Notes under the pieces: generated by a model
Database searches by the model: none
Seen by the model: only the letters and a program-made list of their open reading frames with translations
Told to the model about the DNA's origin: nothing
Made by a program: the position numbers and the translations under genes
NCBI RefSeq assembly: GCF_030164425.1
Contig: NZ_JASNJD010000022.1
Coordinates: 1 to 64,000 of the forward strand
Direction of reading: 5' to 3'
DNA length: 64,000 nt
From: Pseudodonghicola flavimaris
GTDB taxonomy: Bacteria > Pseudomonadota > Alphaproteobacteria > Rhodobacterales > Rhodobacteraceae
Part shown: piece after piece, positions 24,702 through 32,618 of the stretch
Layout: every line of letters starts with the position of its first letter
Numbering within the stretch: position 1 is the stretch's first letter

Positions 24702-25697
24702 TCAGGCGGGGCGGCGGGGCGCCGGCCGGCGGGCGGCCAGCCCGCGCAGCCGGTCGATGGCACGGGGGCCGCAGGTGGCCAGCACCAGCCCCGCCGCGAG
24801 GGTGGAGAGGGTCTTGACCGGCTCTTCCAGCAGCGGCCGGGGCGAGGCGGCGAAACAGGCGGCCAGCCGGGCCAGCGCCTGCGGCCGGTCGCCGGCGCTG
24901 ATTGCCCGCCGTGCCAGATAGCGGTGTTGATAGGCGCGCGCCGCCGGAGCGTGACGGGCGATGAACTCCGGAGCGAGCGGCGTCAGCTTGGCCACCATCG
25001 CCTCCCAGCTGGCATATTGCCGCTCGACCCCGGCCGACAGCCCGCCCGAGGCAACGCGGTAACGGGTCAGCAGGCCGGGAATGCCCTCGATCTCCCAGTC
25101 GGTGCTGAGCGCCAGCCGCAGCCAGCATTCGATATCCTCGGACTGGCGGAACCTTTCGTCGAACCACCAGTCGCGCCGCTCTTCGCCGGCGGGGCGGAAG
25201 GCGATGGCCTCCAGCGCGGCGCGGCGCAGCACCGGGGCGGAGCCGTTGCCGACCGGGTTGCGCCGGAAGATATGCGCAGGAGTGATGCCGCGCAGGCGGG
25301 GCCGCTGTGCCAGGCCGGTGGGATGGCCGGCCTCGTCGATCAGTTCGGAGCCGGAAAAGCTCAGCCCGACATGCGGATGGGCCTCGAGATGGGCGACGTG
25401 ATCGGCCAGTTTGGTCGGCCGCCACAGATCGTCGGCATCGCAAAAGCCGATGAAGTCGCCACGGGCGGCGTGGATGCCGCTGTTGCGGGCGCCCGCCAGT
25501 CCCCGGTTGGGCTGCTGCACCAGCCGGATGCGCGGATCGCCGAAACCGCGGGCGATGGCGGCGGTGCGGTCGCTGGACCCGTCGTCGACCACCACGATCT
25601 CGAAATCGCCATAGGTCTGATCGAGCAACGCGCGCAGGGTCTCGCCCAGCGTGGCGGCGACGTTATAGGCGGGGACGATGACGGAAGCCTTGGGCAT
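24702..25697 (-). CDS. Glycosyltransferase family 2 protein
   Basis: 331 residues. The GT-A domain is complete: ASVIVPAYNVAATLGETLRALLDQ, VVVDDGSSDRTA, NRGLAGARNSGI and FIGFCDADDLW (DxD). After about residue 230 the C-terminal part is Ala/Arg-rich and helical. AAAGGATC precedes the start. It shares its architecture and the C-terminal YLARRAISAG region with the next upstream gene (YLARRALRTG), suggesting that the two are old duplicates. Confidence 0.92.
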   Translation of the reverse strand: MPKASVIVPAYNVAATLGETLRALLDQTYGDFEIVVVDDGSSDRTAAIARGFGDPRIRLVQQPNRGLAGARNSGIHAARGDFIGFCDADDLWRPTKLADHVAHLEAHPHVGLSFSGSELIDEAGHPTGLAQRPRLRGITPAHIFRRNPVGNGSAPVLRRAALEAIAFRPAGEERRDWWFDERFRQSEDIECWLRLALSTDWEIEGIPGLLTRYRVASGGLSAGVERQYASWEAMVAKLTPLAPEFIARHAPAARAYQHRYLARRAISAGDRPQALARLAACFAASPRPLLEEPVKTLSTLAAGLVLATCGPRAIDRLRGLAARRPAPRRPA

Positions 25698-25735
25698 GAT
25701 CGGATCCTTTCGGGGGCGGAAGCAAAGCGGATGGG

Positions 25736-26650
25736 TCAATGCGAGAACAGCGCCTGGCGCAGGGCGCGGGGCAGCAGCGGGGCGGCCAAGGCCCCGGCCA
25801 GCGTCAGCCCGCCGCGGCGCAGGTCGGAAAAGAAGCCGGCGGGGCTGGTGCCGATGCCGGAGCAGGCCAGCAGCAGCGCCTCGCGCACCGGGGCGCCGGT
25901 GCGCAGCGCCCGCCGCGCCAGATAGCGCAGGTGGATCGCCTCGGCCCGGGCATCGGGGCGAAAGCCGAAGCGCAGCGCGGTGGCCAGCGCCGCCTCGCGC
26001 CCGGCACGCATCTTGTCGAGATCGGAGGACAGGCCGGTGGGGCTGGTGCGGTAATGCACCAGCGTGTGCTGCACGCCGATCAGCCGAAACCCGCAGGCAC
26101 AGAGCCGGATCAGCCATTCCAGGTCCTCGTTATGGACCAGCGCGCAGTCGAACCCGCCGGTGGCGCGGAACACGTCGCGGCGCACCACCAGGTTGGACAT
26201 GGTGCAGACCGGGTTTTCCCCCAGCAGCATCTGTACGCTGATCGCCTCGGCCGGGACCGTCGACAGGGTTCGCGAGCCGGCCTCGTCGAAAAAGGCGACA
26301 CGGGCGAAGGCGGCGTCGACGGTTGGGTCGGCAAAGACTTCCAGCATGCGCTGCAGCTTGTCGGCCTCCCAGAGATCGTCGGCATCGCAGAAGGCGATCA
26401 GATCGCCGCGCGCCGCGTTCAGGGCGACGTTGCGGGCGCTGGCCGGGCCCTTGCCGGGGTTGGGCAGCAGGCGGAACCGGCAGTCCTCGGCGGCGAAGCG
26501 CTCTGCCACGGCGCGGGTGCTGTCGGTGGAGCCGTCGTCGACGATCAAGGCCTCCCAGTCCGGCTGGGTCTGGAACCGCAGGCTTTCCAGCGTGCGCGCC
26601 AGCGTGGTCTCGGCGTTGTAGCAGGGGATGATGATGGTAAAGCGCAGCAT
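25736..26650 (-). CDS. Glycosyltransferase family 2 protein
   Basis: 304 residues with the GT-A motifs FTIIIPCYNAETTLARTLESL, ALIVDDGSTDSTRAVAERF, GPASARNVALNAARGDLIAFCDADDLWE and an ED catalytic-base region near VHNEDLEWLIRL. It begins one base after the flippase stop (TGA-C-ATG), so the two are translationally coupled. It resembles the downstream GT2 in the C-terminal region. Confidence 0.92.
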   Translation of the reverse strand: MLRFTIIIPCYNAETTLARTLESLRFQTQPDWEALIVDDGSTDSTRAVAERFAAEDCRFRLLPNPGKGPASARNVALNAARGDLIAFCDADDLWEADKLQRMLEVFADPTVDAAFARVAFFDEAGSRTLSTVPAEAISVQMLLGENPVCTMSNLVVRRDVFRATGGFDCALVHNEDLEWLIRLCACGFRLIGVQHTLVHYRTSPTGLSSDLDKMRAGREAALATALRFGFRPDARAEAIHLRYLARRALRTGAPVREALLLACSGIGTSPAGFFSDLRRGGLTLAGALAAPLLPRALRQALFSH

Positions 26651-26651
26651 G

Positions 26652-27890
26652 TCACACCAACTTTCTGGACGAGGGATGGAAGGCGGGGGCGAGGGTGGGC
26701 AGGGCGGCACCGATCTGCACGGTCAGCGCGACCGCGAGATAGCCCCAGGCGATGGCGCTCAGCCCGTAGGGGGCGAGCAGGGCGGTATTGCCGATCAGCG
26801 CGGCGGTCAGCCCGAGGGTGACCAGGAATTCGGTCTGCGGCCGGTCGTGGCTGCGCAGCCATTGCGCGGCGGCCGACCAGATCACCCCGGGGATGGCGGC
26901 GAGGCAGAGGATTGAGACCACATCGGCGATCCCGTCCCAGCGGGCCCCGAACAGCACTGGCACGTAATAGGGGGCAGCCAGCGCCTGCAGGATCACCGCC
27001 GGGGCAATCACCGCCACCGACAGCACCAGCGCCTGGCGCAGCGCGGCAGAGCGGTCCTCAGCGCTGCACAGATGCGGGAAGAGCGCGACAGAAAAGGCCT
27101 GGGCGAAGGACGTGGCCAGTCCGAGCCCGGCGTTGAAGGCCATGAAATAGAGCCCCAGCGCCTCGGTCCCCATCAGGGCGCCAATCACCAGCTTGTCGGC
27201 CTGCAGCCGCAGCGCCTTGACCACCTCGACCCCGAGAACCGCCCAGCCATAGCGCAGGAAGGGGCCGACGGGGGCGGCGGCGACGCGGCGGTCGGGCGCC
27301 CAGGGGTGCAGCCGGCGCATCGCCAGCAGCCAGATCGGCGCCGCCAGCAGGCGGGGCAGGATCAGCGCCAGCGGCCCGGGAAAGACCAGCGCCAGCGCGG
27401 CGGACATGAGGTTGGCGCCGACCACCTGGCCGCCGGCGATGGCGGCGGTTTGCTGCATCTTGCCGGCGCGCATCGCCAGCGCGCAATGCACCAGCCCCGC
27501 CGGCATGAACAGGTATTCCGCCGCCAGCACCGCGATCAGCCAGAACAGCAGCGGCTCTGCGGTGACCATCAGCACGCCGGCGCCGATCGCCAGCTGCAGC
27601 GCGAAGAGCCCCAGGCTCCAGCCCCAGAACAGCCGCGACGCGGTGCGGCAGGTGGCCTCCAGCGCCTCGTCGCGGGCGGCGATGATGCGCTGGCCGATGC
27701 CGTTTTCGGTCAGGGCCTTGAGGATATCGCCGGCGGCGATGGCGGCGGCGGCCAGGCCGATGGCACTGGCCTCCATCCGGTGTGCCACCGCGACCACCAC
27801 CAGCAGCCGCGAGGCTTTGCCGGCGACTTCCGACAGGCAATAGGCGGCCAGGTGGCGCACGAAGGGGCTGAAGCGGCTGGAAAACGTCAT
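26652..27890 (-). CDS. Oligosaccharide flippase (Wzx-like, MOP/PST superfamily)
   Basis: 412 residues, almost entirely hydrophobic with about twelve helices, typical of Wzx/RfbX. The N-terminus FVRHLAAYCLSEVAGKASRLL and the central VEVVKALRLQADKLVIGALMG followed by LGLYFMAFNAGLGLAT match the polysaccharide-synthesis flippase family. It should flip the undecaprenyl-linked repeat to the periplasmic face. It is the first gene of the minus-strand operon and is divergent from the wza-like gene; box A lies in the gap between them. Confidence 0.9.
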   Translation of the reverse strand: MTFSSRFSPFVRHLAAYCLSEVAGKASRLLVVVAVAHRMEASAIGLAAAAIAAGDILKALTENGIGQRIIAARDEALEATCRTASRLFWGWSLGLFALQLAIGAGVLMVTAEPLLFWLIAVLAAEYLFMPAGLVHCALAMRAGKMQQTAAIAGGQVVGANLMSAALALVFPGPLALILPRLLAAPIWLLAMRRLHPWAPDRRVAAAPVGPFLRYGWAVLGVEVVKALRLQADKLVIGALMGTEALGLYFMAFNAGLGLATSFAQAFSVALFPHLCSAEDRSAALRQALVLSVAVIAPAVILQALAAPYYVPVLFGARWDGIADVVSILCLAAIPGVIWSAAAQWLRSHDRPQTEFLVTLGLTAALIGNTALLAPYGLSAIAWGYLAVALTVQIGAALPTLAPAFHPSSRKLV

Positions 27891-28006
27891 ACTCGGTCTG
27901 ATCCTGTGTCACGGGGCCGATCGCTGCGGCCTGAACAGTTCTACCGCCGCCGGCTCGGGTTTGCCGCTGCGCGGGGGGAGAGCGGGGTGGCGCAGCGGGC
28001 TAGCCT

Positions 28007-28024
28007 CCTATCCGAAAGGATTAG
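28007..28024. promoter_or_regulatory. EPS box A (inverted repeat, divergent flippase/export promoter)
   Basis: CCTATCC-GAAA-GGATTAG. The left arm equals that of boxes B and C; the right arm is GGATTAG in place of GGATAGG. It lies 88 bp before the wza-like start (28112, plus) and 117 bp before the flippase start (27890, minus). A -10-like TAAGAT (28070-28075) is 45 nt downstream on the plus strand. Confidence 0.6.
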
Positions 28025-28111
28025 CCTGCGAGGCCGTCGCGACGATGGACGAACCGGCGCTGCCGCCGCTAAGATCGATTCAATCATGACGAGAGGAGCG
28101 AGAGGCCCGAC

Positions 28112-29338
28112 GTGTTCCGACCCGGCCCCAGACTTTGTGCGAGCCTGCTGGCGCTGAGCGTCGCCACCGCCTGCACGGTGCCCCGGCAAGCGGCGAATAT
28201 CGAAGCCGCCGCCGCCGGCGATGCCTATCAGGCGCAGTATCGCGCTTTCGTGGCGCAGGAGGCGGAGCCGCCGCTGCTGCAGTCCCCGGCGATCAACGCC
28301 GGGAAATGCCGCCCGCCCGCCGGCGATGCCGGTGGCACCGGGGGCGGCAAGCTGGGCCGCCCGATGCCGTACGCCCTGACCGGAGAGCTGCTGACCCGCG
28401 GCGATCTGGTGGATCTGCGGCTGCCGGAGGACGAGACCTTTCCCGGCGATTACGTGATTTCGCGCGATGGCACGCTCAAGCTGCCCTATCTGGCGCCGAT
28501 CCCGGCGCAGGGCCGCAGCCCGGCGCAGGTGATGGCGGACATACGCCGCGCGCTGGTGGCCGGCGGCTATTACGATACGGAGCCGACGCTGTCGCTGCTG
28601 ATCCGCGATTTCGCCCCGGCCCGGGTGGCGGTGTCCGGCGCCGTCTTCGAACCGCGCCTGGTCGAGATCGGCGGCATTCGCGGCGATGAGGTGGACGCCG
28701 GCCGCCAGGCGGCGCTGGGTGATTCCACCGAAGGGCGCAACCTGTCGGTGGCGCTGCGCAATGCCGGTGGCATCCGCCCGGATGCCGATCTCTCCGCCGT
28801 GCGGCTGACGCGGGCCGGCACCAATTACACCATCGATCTGCGCGGAGCGCTGGCGGGGCGGCATTTCGAGGACATCATGCTGCTGACCGGCGACGAGCTT
28901 TATGTTCCCAGCCGTCTCTGTTTCCAGGACGATCTGATGAAACCGAGCCCGATCAGCCCGCCGGGGATATCGCTGTACCTGTCGAACCTGACCCAGCCGG
29001 CCACCGGCAATGCGCCCTCGGCCATCGGCCAGACGGTGCGCGAGGTGCCCTATGGCACCCGCTACATGCAGGCGGTGATCGATGCCAACTGCGTCGGTGG
29101 CGCCCGGATCAGCAGCGCGGACCGTTCGGCGGCGCTGTTTTCGCGCAACCCGATGACCGGTGTGTCGGTGGTGATCGAACGCAAGGTCGAGGTGATGCGG
29201 ACCCGGGCCGATCGCGACGATTACGATCCCTATCTGCTACCGGGTGATTCACTGGCCTGCTATGACAGCGGTGTCACCAACCTCTCGGAGGTGATGCGGA
29301 TCATCGGGCTGGCGAGCGTCGTGGCGTTGCTGGACTAA
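28112..29338 (+). CDS. Polysaccharide biosynthesis/export protein (Wza-like, Poly_export/SLBB)
   Basis: 408 residues. A signal with a possible lipobox (SVATAC, Cys21) is followed by the Poly_export domain LTRGDLVDLRLPEDETFPGDYVISRDGTLKLPYLAPIPAQG (conserved pieces: GDYVISRDG, LKLPYL) and an SLBB-type segment RVAVSGAVFEPRLVEI. It ends with a hydrophobic/amphipathic C-terminus (VMRIIGLASVVALLD), as in outer-membrane polysaccharide channels. The GTG at 28112 is the best start, preceded by GAGAGG. It forms the outer-membrane export channel of the EPS. It is a monocistronic plus-strand unit ending before the kinase gene. Confidence 0.9.
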   Translation: MFRPGPRLCASLLALSVATACTVPRQAANIEAAAAGDAYQAQYRAFVAQEAEPPLLQSPAINAGKCRPPAGDAGGTGGGKLGRPMPYALTGELLTRGDLVDLRLPEDETFPGDYVISRDGTLKLPYLAPIPAQGRSPAQVMADIRRALVAGGYYDTEPTLSLLIRDFAPARVAVSGAVFEPRLVEIGGIRGDEVDAGRQAALGDSTEGRNLSVALRNAGGIRPDADLSAVRLTRAGTNYTIDLRGALAGRHFEDIMLLTGDELYVPSRLCFQDDLMKPSPISPPGISLYLSNLTQPATGNAPSAIGQTVREVPYGTRYMQAVIDANCVGGARISSADRSAALFSRNPMTGVSVVIERKVEVMRTRADRDDYDPYLLPGDSLACYDSGVTNLSEVMRIIGLASVVALLD

Positions 29339-29363
29339 GGCCGGAGACGTCGTGCCGGGCGGC

Positions 29364-31937
29364 TCAGGCGGCGCGGTGCCAGGCCTCCAGCGCCAGCCGG
29401 CTGCGCGCCCAGAGATCGTTCAGTGCCGCCAGATCGGCCGGTGCCACCGGGGTGCCCTGCTTGGTGGCGAGCTCGACCTGACCCAGTGCCCGGCGCAGCG
29501 CCACCGCCCCGAAGGTGGCGCAGGAACCGGCGCATTTATGCGCCAGCGGTCCCAGATCGGGCCGGTCGGGCGGGGTGGCGGCCAGCGCCGGGATCGCCTC
29601 GTCCAGCTCGGCCAGAAAGCTCTGCATCAGATGCGCGCTCGCCTCCGCCCCCAGCCCGGCCCAGAGGGTCGAGAGTTGGTCGGTGTCGATCAGCGGATCG
29701 GTCGGGGCGGGCCGGATCGTCACCACCGGTGCCGCCGGCAGCTCGCCAGAGGCGACCCGGGCCAGCGCTTCGGTCAGTTCGGCGCGGTCGATCGGCTTGC
29801 TGATGCTGTCGGTCATGCCGGCCTCGCGGAAGCGGGCGAGTTCCTCGGGCAGGGCGTGGGCAGTGACGGCGATGATCGGCACCCGGGCACAAGGACCGCT
29901 GCCGGCGCGGATCCGCTGGGTGGCCTGGGTGCCGTCCATCACCGGCATGGAGATATCCATCAGGATGGCGTCGAAGTGCTGCGCCTCGGCCCATTCGACG
30001 CCGGCGCGGCCATCGCTGGCCTCGGTCACCCGGTGGCCGTCGGCCTCCAGCATCTCGCGCGCGACGAAGCGGTTGATCTCGTTGTCCTCCACCACCAGCA
30101 GATCCAGCGGCGCCAGTTCCGGCCGCGGGGTGCTGCGGACGGCGCGGGCCGGCAGCGGCTCCGTGCTGGGATCGAGCGGCACCCGCAACCAGAACAGGCT
30201 GCCTTCGCCCGGCTCGCTTTCGGCTCCGATCTCGCCGCCCATCATCTCGGTCAGCCGCCGCGCGATGCCGAGCCCGAGCCCGGTGCCCCCGGCCTGCCGG
30301 GCATAGGAGGAATCGAGCGTCTCGAAATCGGAGAAGATCCTTTCCAGATCAGCCTCGGCGATGCCGATGCCGCTGTCGATGACGCGGAACTCCACCGCGT
30401 GGCCGTCGCGCAGAAGCTCAGCCTCGATCTCCACCGTGCCGCCCTGGGTGAATTTCACAGCATTGCCGGCGAGGTTCAGCAGCACCTGGCGCAGCCGGCG
30501 GGCATCGCCCTCGGCGGCATCCTGGGGCGGGCCGACCCAGCGCCAGCTGAGCCGGTCGTGGTTCTGCGCCGCCAGCGGCGCCATCGTCTCCACCACTCCG
30601 TCCAGCAGCCGGGTGAGCGAGAAGGGCCGCGATTCCGGGCGCATCTTGCCGGCTTCGAACTTCGCCAGATCCAGCACGTCGTTGACCAGCCCCAGCAGCA
30701 GCCGGCCGGAGGATTGCATCCGGTCGAGCAGCTCGCTCTGCCGTTGGTCCAGCCGGTGATCGCGCATCAGCTGCATCGATCCGAGCAGCCCGTTCAGCGG
30801 CGTGCGCATCTCATGGCTCATCACCGCGAGGAATTCGGCCTTGGCCCGCTCGCCGGCCAGCGCCCGGTCGCGGGCGACGGTCAGCCCCTCCTCGGCGGCC
30901 TTGCGGCGCGAGATGTCGCGGATATAGGCGACGAAGAGCCGGCCGCTGTCGTCCTCGGCCAGGTCGATCGAGATCTCCGCCGGAAAGCGGCGGCCGAAGC
31001 GGTCGACCGCGGTGATCTCGATCTGTTTCTCATGCGCCTCTGGCGCGCGGGCACTGTCGAGAAACCGCAGCGGGCCGTCGCGCAGGCTCTCGGCCAGATC
31101 GGAGGGGAACAGCAGGTCGATGGCGCTGCGATGGCGCGCCTCCTCGCGGGTATAGCCGAAGATGCGCCGGGCGGCGGGGTTGAATTCGCGGATTCGCCCC
31201 TCCGCATCGGTCACCACGATGGCGTCCAGCGCGGTTTCGATGATGGTCCGCAGCCGACCGGCGGTGCGCTGCACCTCGCGGGCGCGGGTCTGCGACAGTT
31301 TCGCCAGCCGGAAGAACGACACCGTCAGCAGCGCCAGGCCGGCCAGAAGCACGGCCAGAACCACGGCCATCATCAGCAGCGTCTGCACCAGATGCTGCCG
31401 CCGTTCGTCCGAGATCTGGGCGAAGGCGGACAGGCCGGAGAGCGAGAAGGTGCGCACGTCGTCGGCAATATGGCGGGTGTCGCGGGCCAGCTGCGGCAGC
31501 GCGTCGAACAGCGCCACATCGCTGCCGTCGATCAGCGGCACCGTGGAATCGAGAAAACTGCGCAGATGGGTTCGCGGATGATCGAAGGTCGGGTCGGCGC
31601 GCAGCCGTTCGAAGACGGTGCCGCGTTCCAGCGTCGTCATCCGGCTGTAGAAGATATCGAACCGGCGGCGGACCTGATCCAGTCGGGTGGGATCGTCGCG
31701 CGCCCGTTCCAGTTCCAGCTGAAACCGCAGGAATTCCACATCCGCCTGCGCCAGGCTCCATTGCAGGTTGTCGGAATTGGCCTGCGACAGATCGTCGAGC
31801 TCGCGCAGCACCAGCAGCGCCATGCCGCTCACCAGCCCGAGGCAGAAGATCAACGTCAGAACCGTGGCGCCGGTGCGGCGCCACGGTGTGCCGGTTGTTC
31901 CGGCCTCTTTGGTATTGTCCTGCCTGATCGGGATCAT
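29364..31937 (-). CDS. Hybrid sensor histidine kinase with PAS, receiver and Hpt domains
   Basis: 857 residues. Two transmembrane segments (about residues 25-45 and 190-215) enclose a periplasmic helical sensor. A PAS domain follows (about 240-360, IIETALDAIVVTDAEGRIREFNPAARRIFGY). The HisKA box VMSHEMRTPLNGLLGSM carries His375, followed by HATPase_c (N-box NLAGNAVKF, G-box GIGIAEADLERIF and GTGLGLGIARRL), a receiver with Asp661 in LMDISMPVMDG, and an Hpt domain with His800 in LAHKCAGSCATFG. It has every step of a phosphorelay except the output regulator, which is likely the LuxR-type regulator at 34340. It follows the molybdopterin-fold gene by 26 bp. Confidence 0.94.
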   Translation of the reverse strand: MIPIRQDNTKEAGTTGTPWRRTGATVLTLIFCLGLVSGMALLVLRELDDLSQANSDNLQWSLAQADVEFLRFQLELERARDDPTRLDQVRRRFDIFYSRMTTLERGTVFERLRADPTFDHPRTHLRSFLDSTVPLIDGSDVALFDALPQLARDTRHIADDVRTFSLSGLSAFAQISDERRQHLVQTLLMMAVVLAVLLAGLALLTVSFFRLAKLSQTRAREVQRTAGRLRTIIETALDAIVVTDAEGRIREFNPAARRIFGYTREEARHRSAIDLLFPSDLAESLRDGPLRFLDSARAPEAHEKQIEITAVDRFGRRFPAEISIDLAEDDSGRLFVAYIRDISRRKAAEEGLTVARDRALAGERAKAEFLAVMSHEMRTPLNGLLGSMQLMRDHRLDQRQSELLDRMQSSGRLLLGLVNDVLDLAKFEAGKMRPESRPFSLTRLLDGVVETMAPLAAQNHDRLSWRWVGPPQDAAEGDARRLRQVLLNLAGNAVKFTQGGTVEIEAELLRDGHAVEFRVIDSGIGIAEADLERIFSDFETLDSSYARQAGGTGLGLGIARRLTEMMGGEIGAESEPGEGSLFWLRVPLDPSTEPLPARAVRSTPRPELAPLDLLVVEDNEINRFVAREMLEADGHRVTEASDGRAGVEWAEAQHFDAILMDISMPVMDGTQATQRIRAGSGPCARVPIIAVTAHALPEELARFREAGMTDSISKPIDRAELTEALARVASGELPAAPVVTIRPAPTDPLIDTDQLSTLWAGLGAEASAHLMQSFLAELDEAIPALAATPPDRPDLGPLAHKCAGSCATFGAVALRRALGQVELATKQGTPVAPADLAALNDLWARSRLALEAWHRAA

Positions 31938-31963
31938 CTGCCGTCCTGCAAAGAGGGAAGCGG

Positions 31964-32494
31964 TTATTCGACGGTGATGCGGTCCAGCTGCCAGATGCTG
32001 CGGGAATAGATCACCTCTCCCTGATACTTCGGATTGGTGTCATAGGGGTAAATAACCCACAAAGGCCCCTTTTCGCGCACCGACATCGGTTTGCCGTTGT
32101 TCAGATAGGCGACGATCGGCCCGCCCTCGACCCAGTCGCTCCGGGGGATTTCGATCGCATAGTCATTGATCGCGGTGGCGCGCAGGCTGTCGCCCCGGGC
32201 GCCGACCGCCTGCATCAGCGCCACCAGCGGCACGCCGGTGAAGCTCTGGACGCCCTCGGTCCAGATGGTCGATGTCTCGATGGTCACGGTCTCCAGCGTC
32301 TCCAGCATGGCGCGGTCGAAGCGGGCCGCCTCAGCGTCGTTATGCATGGAGATCGCACCGTTGATGGTGAGCAGGACCTCGCCCTGAGGAGGGGCGAGAT
32401 CCTGTGCCGCGACACGGAGGGGGAAGAAAAGTGTCACGGCGATTGCAACGGCGCAGGCCGCTGCAAAGAAGATATGTCGTGCGGGGTTGGCCAT
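31964..32494 (-). CDS. Periplasmic molybdopterin-oxidoreductase-fold protein lacking the metal cysteine; probable kinase partner
   Basis: 176 residues. A Sec signal (cleavage near RVAAQ-DLAPP) leads to a short domain resembling the sulfite-oxidase/YedY molybdopterin fold: GEVLLTINGAI, FTGVPLVALMQAVGA, GGPIVAYLNNGKPM and GPLWVIYPYDTNPKY. The only cysteine lies in the signal peptide, so the mature protein has no Cys to bind molybdenum and is unlikely to be a molybdoenzyme. The start 32494 has CAGGAG upstream. It is co-transcribed with the hybrid kinase, suggesting a periplasmic ligand-binding or sensing role for the kinase. Box B lies 87 bp upstream. Confidence 0.75.
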   Translation of the reverse strand: MANPARHIFFAAACAVAIAVTLFFPLRVAAQDLAPPQGEVLLTINGAISMHNDAEAARFDRAMLETLETVTIETSTIWTEGVQSFTGVPLVALMQAVGARGDSLRATAINDYAIEIPRSDWVEGGPIVAYLNNGKPMSVREKGPLWVIYPYDTNPKYQGEVIYSRSIWQLDRITVE

Positions 32495-32580
32495 CTGGAA
32501 AACTCCTGGGAAACTCCGGGTATCTGGGTCCGGTATAGCAGCCGGTGGCGTCCGGCTCATGCGGGCATCGGTGGAGAGGA

Positions 32581-32598
32581 CCTATCCGAACGGATAGG
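32581..32598. promoter_or_regulatory. EPS box B (perfect 7-4-7 inverted repeat) upstream of the sensor-kinase operon
   Basis: CCTATCC-GAAC-GGATAGG, perfect arms. It lies 87 bp upstream of the molybdopterin-fold gene start (32494, minus strand) and 21 bp past the stop of the WecG/PGT fusion (32619). On the minus strand a TATACC (32537-32532) follows 43 nt downstream, a -10 candidate. Confidence 0.7.
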
Positions 32599-32618
32599 AT
32601 CCAGGGGGGACGCGCGGC

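Noticed and set aside
29352-32009. 885-codon open frame on the plus strand over the hybrid kinase
   Set aside because: Antisense shadow of a gene with intact kinase, receiver and Hpt motifs; it has no start site or homology.
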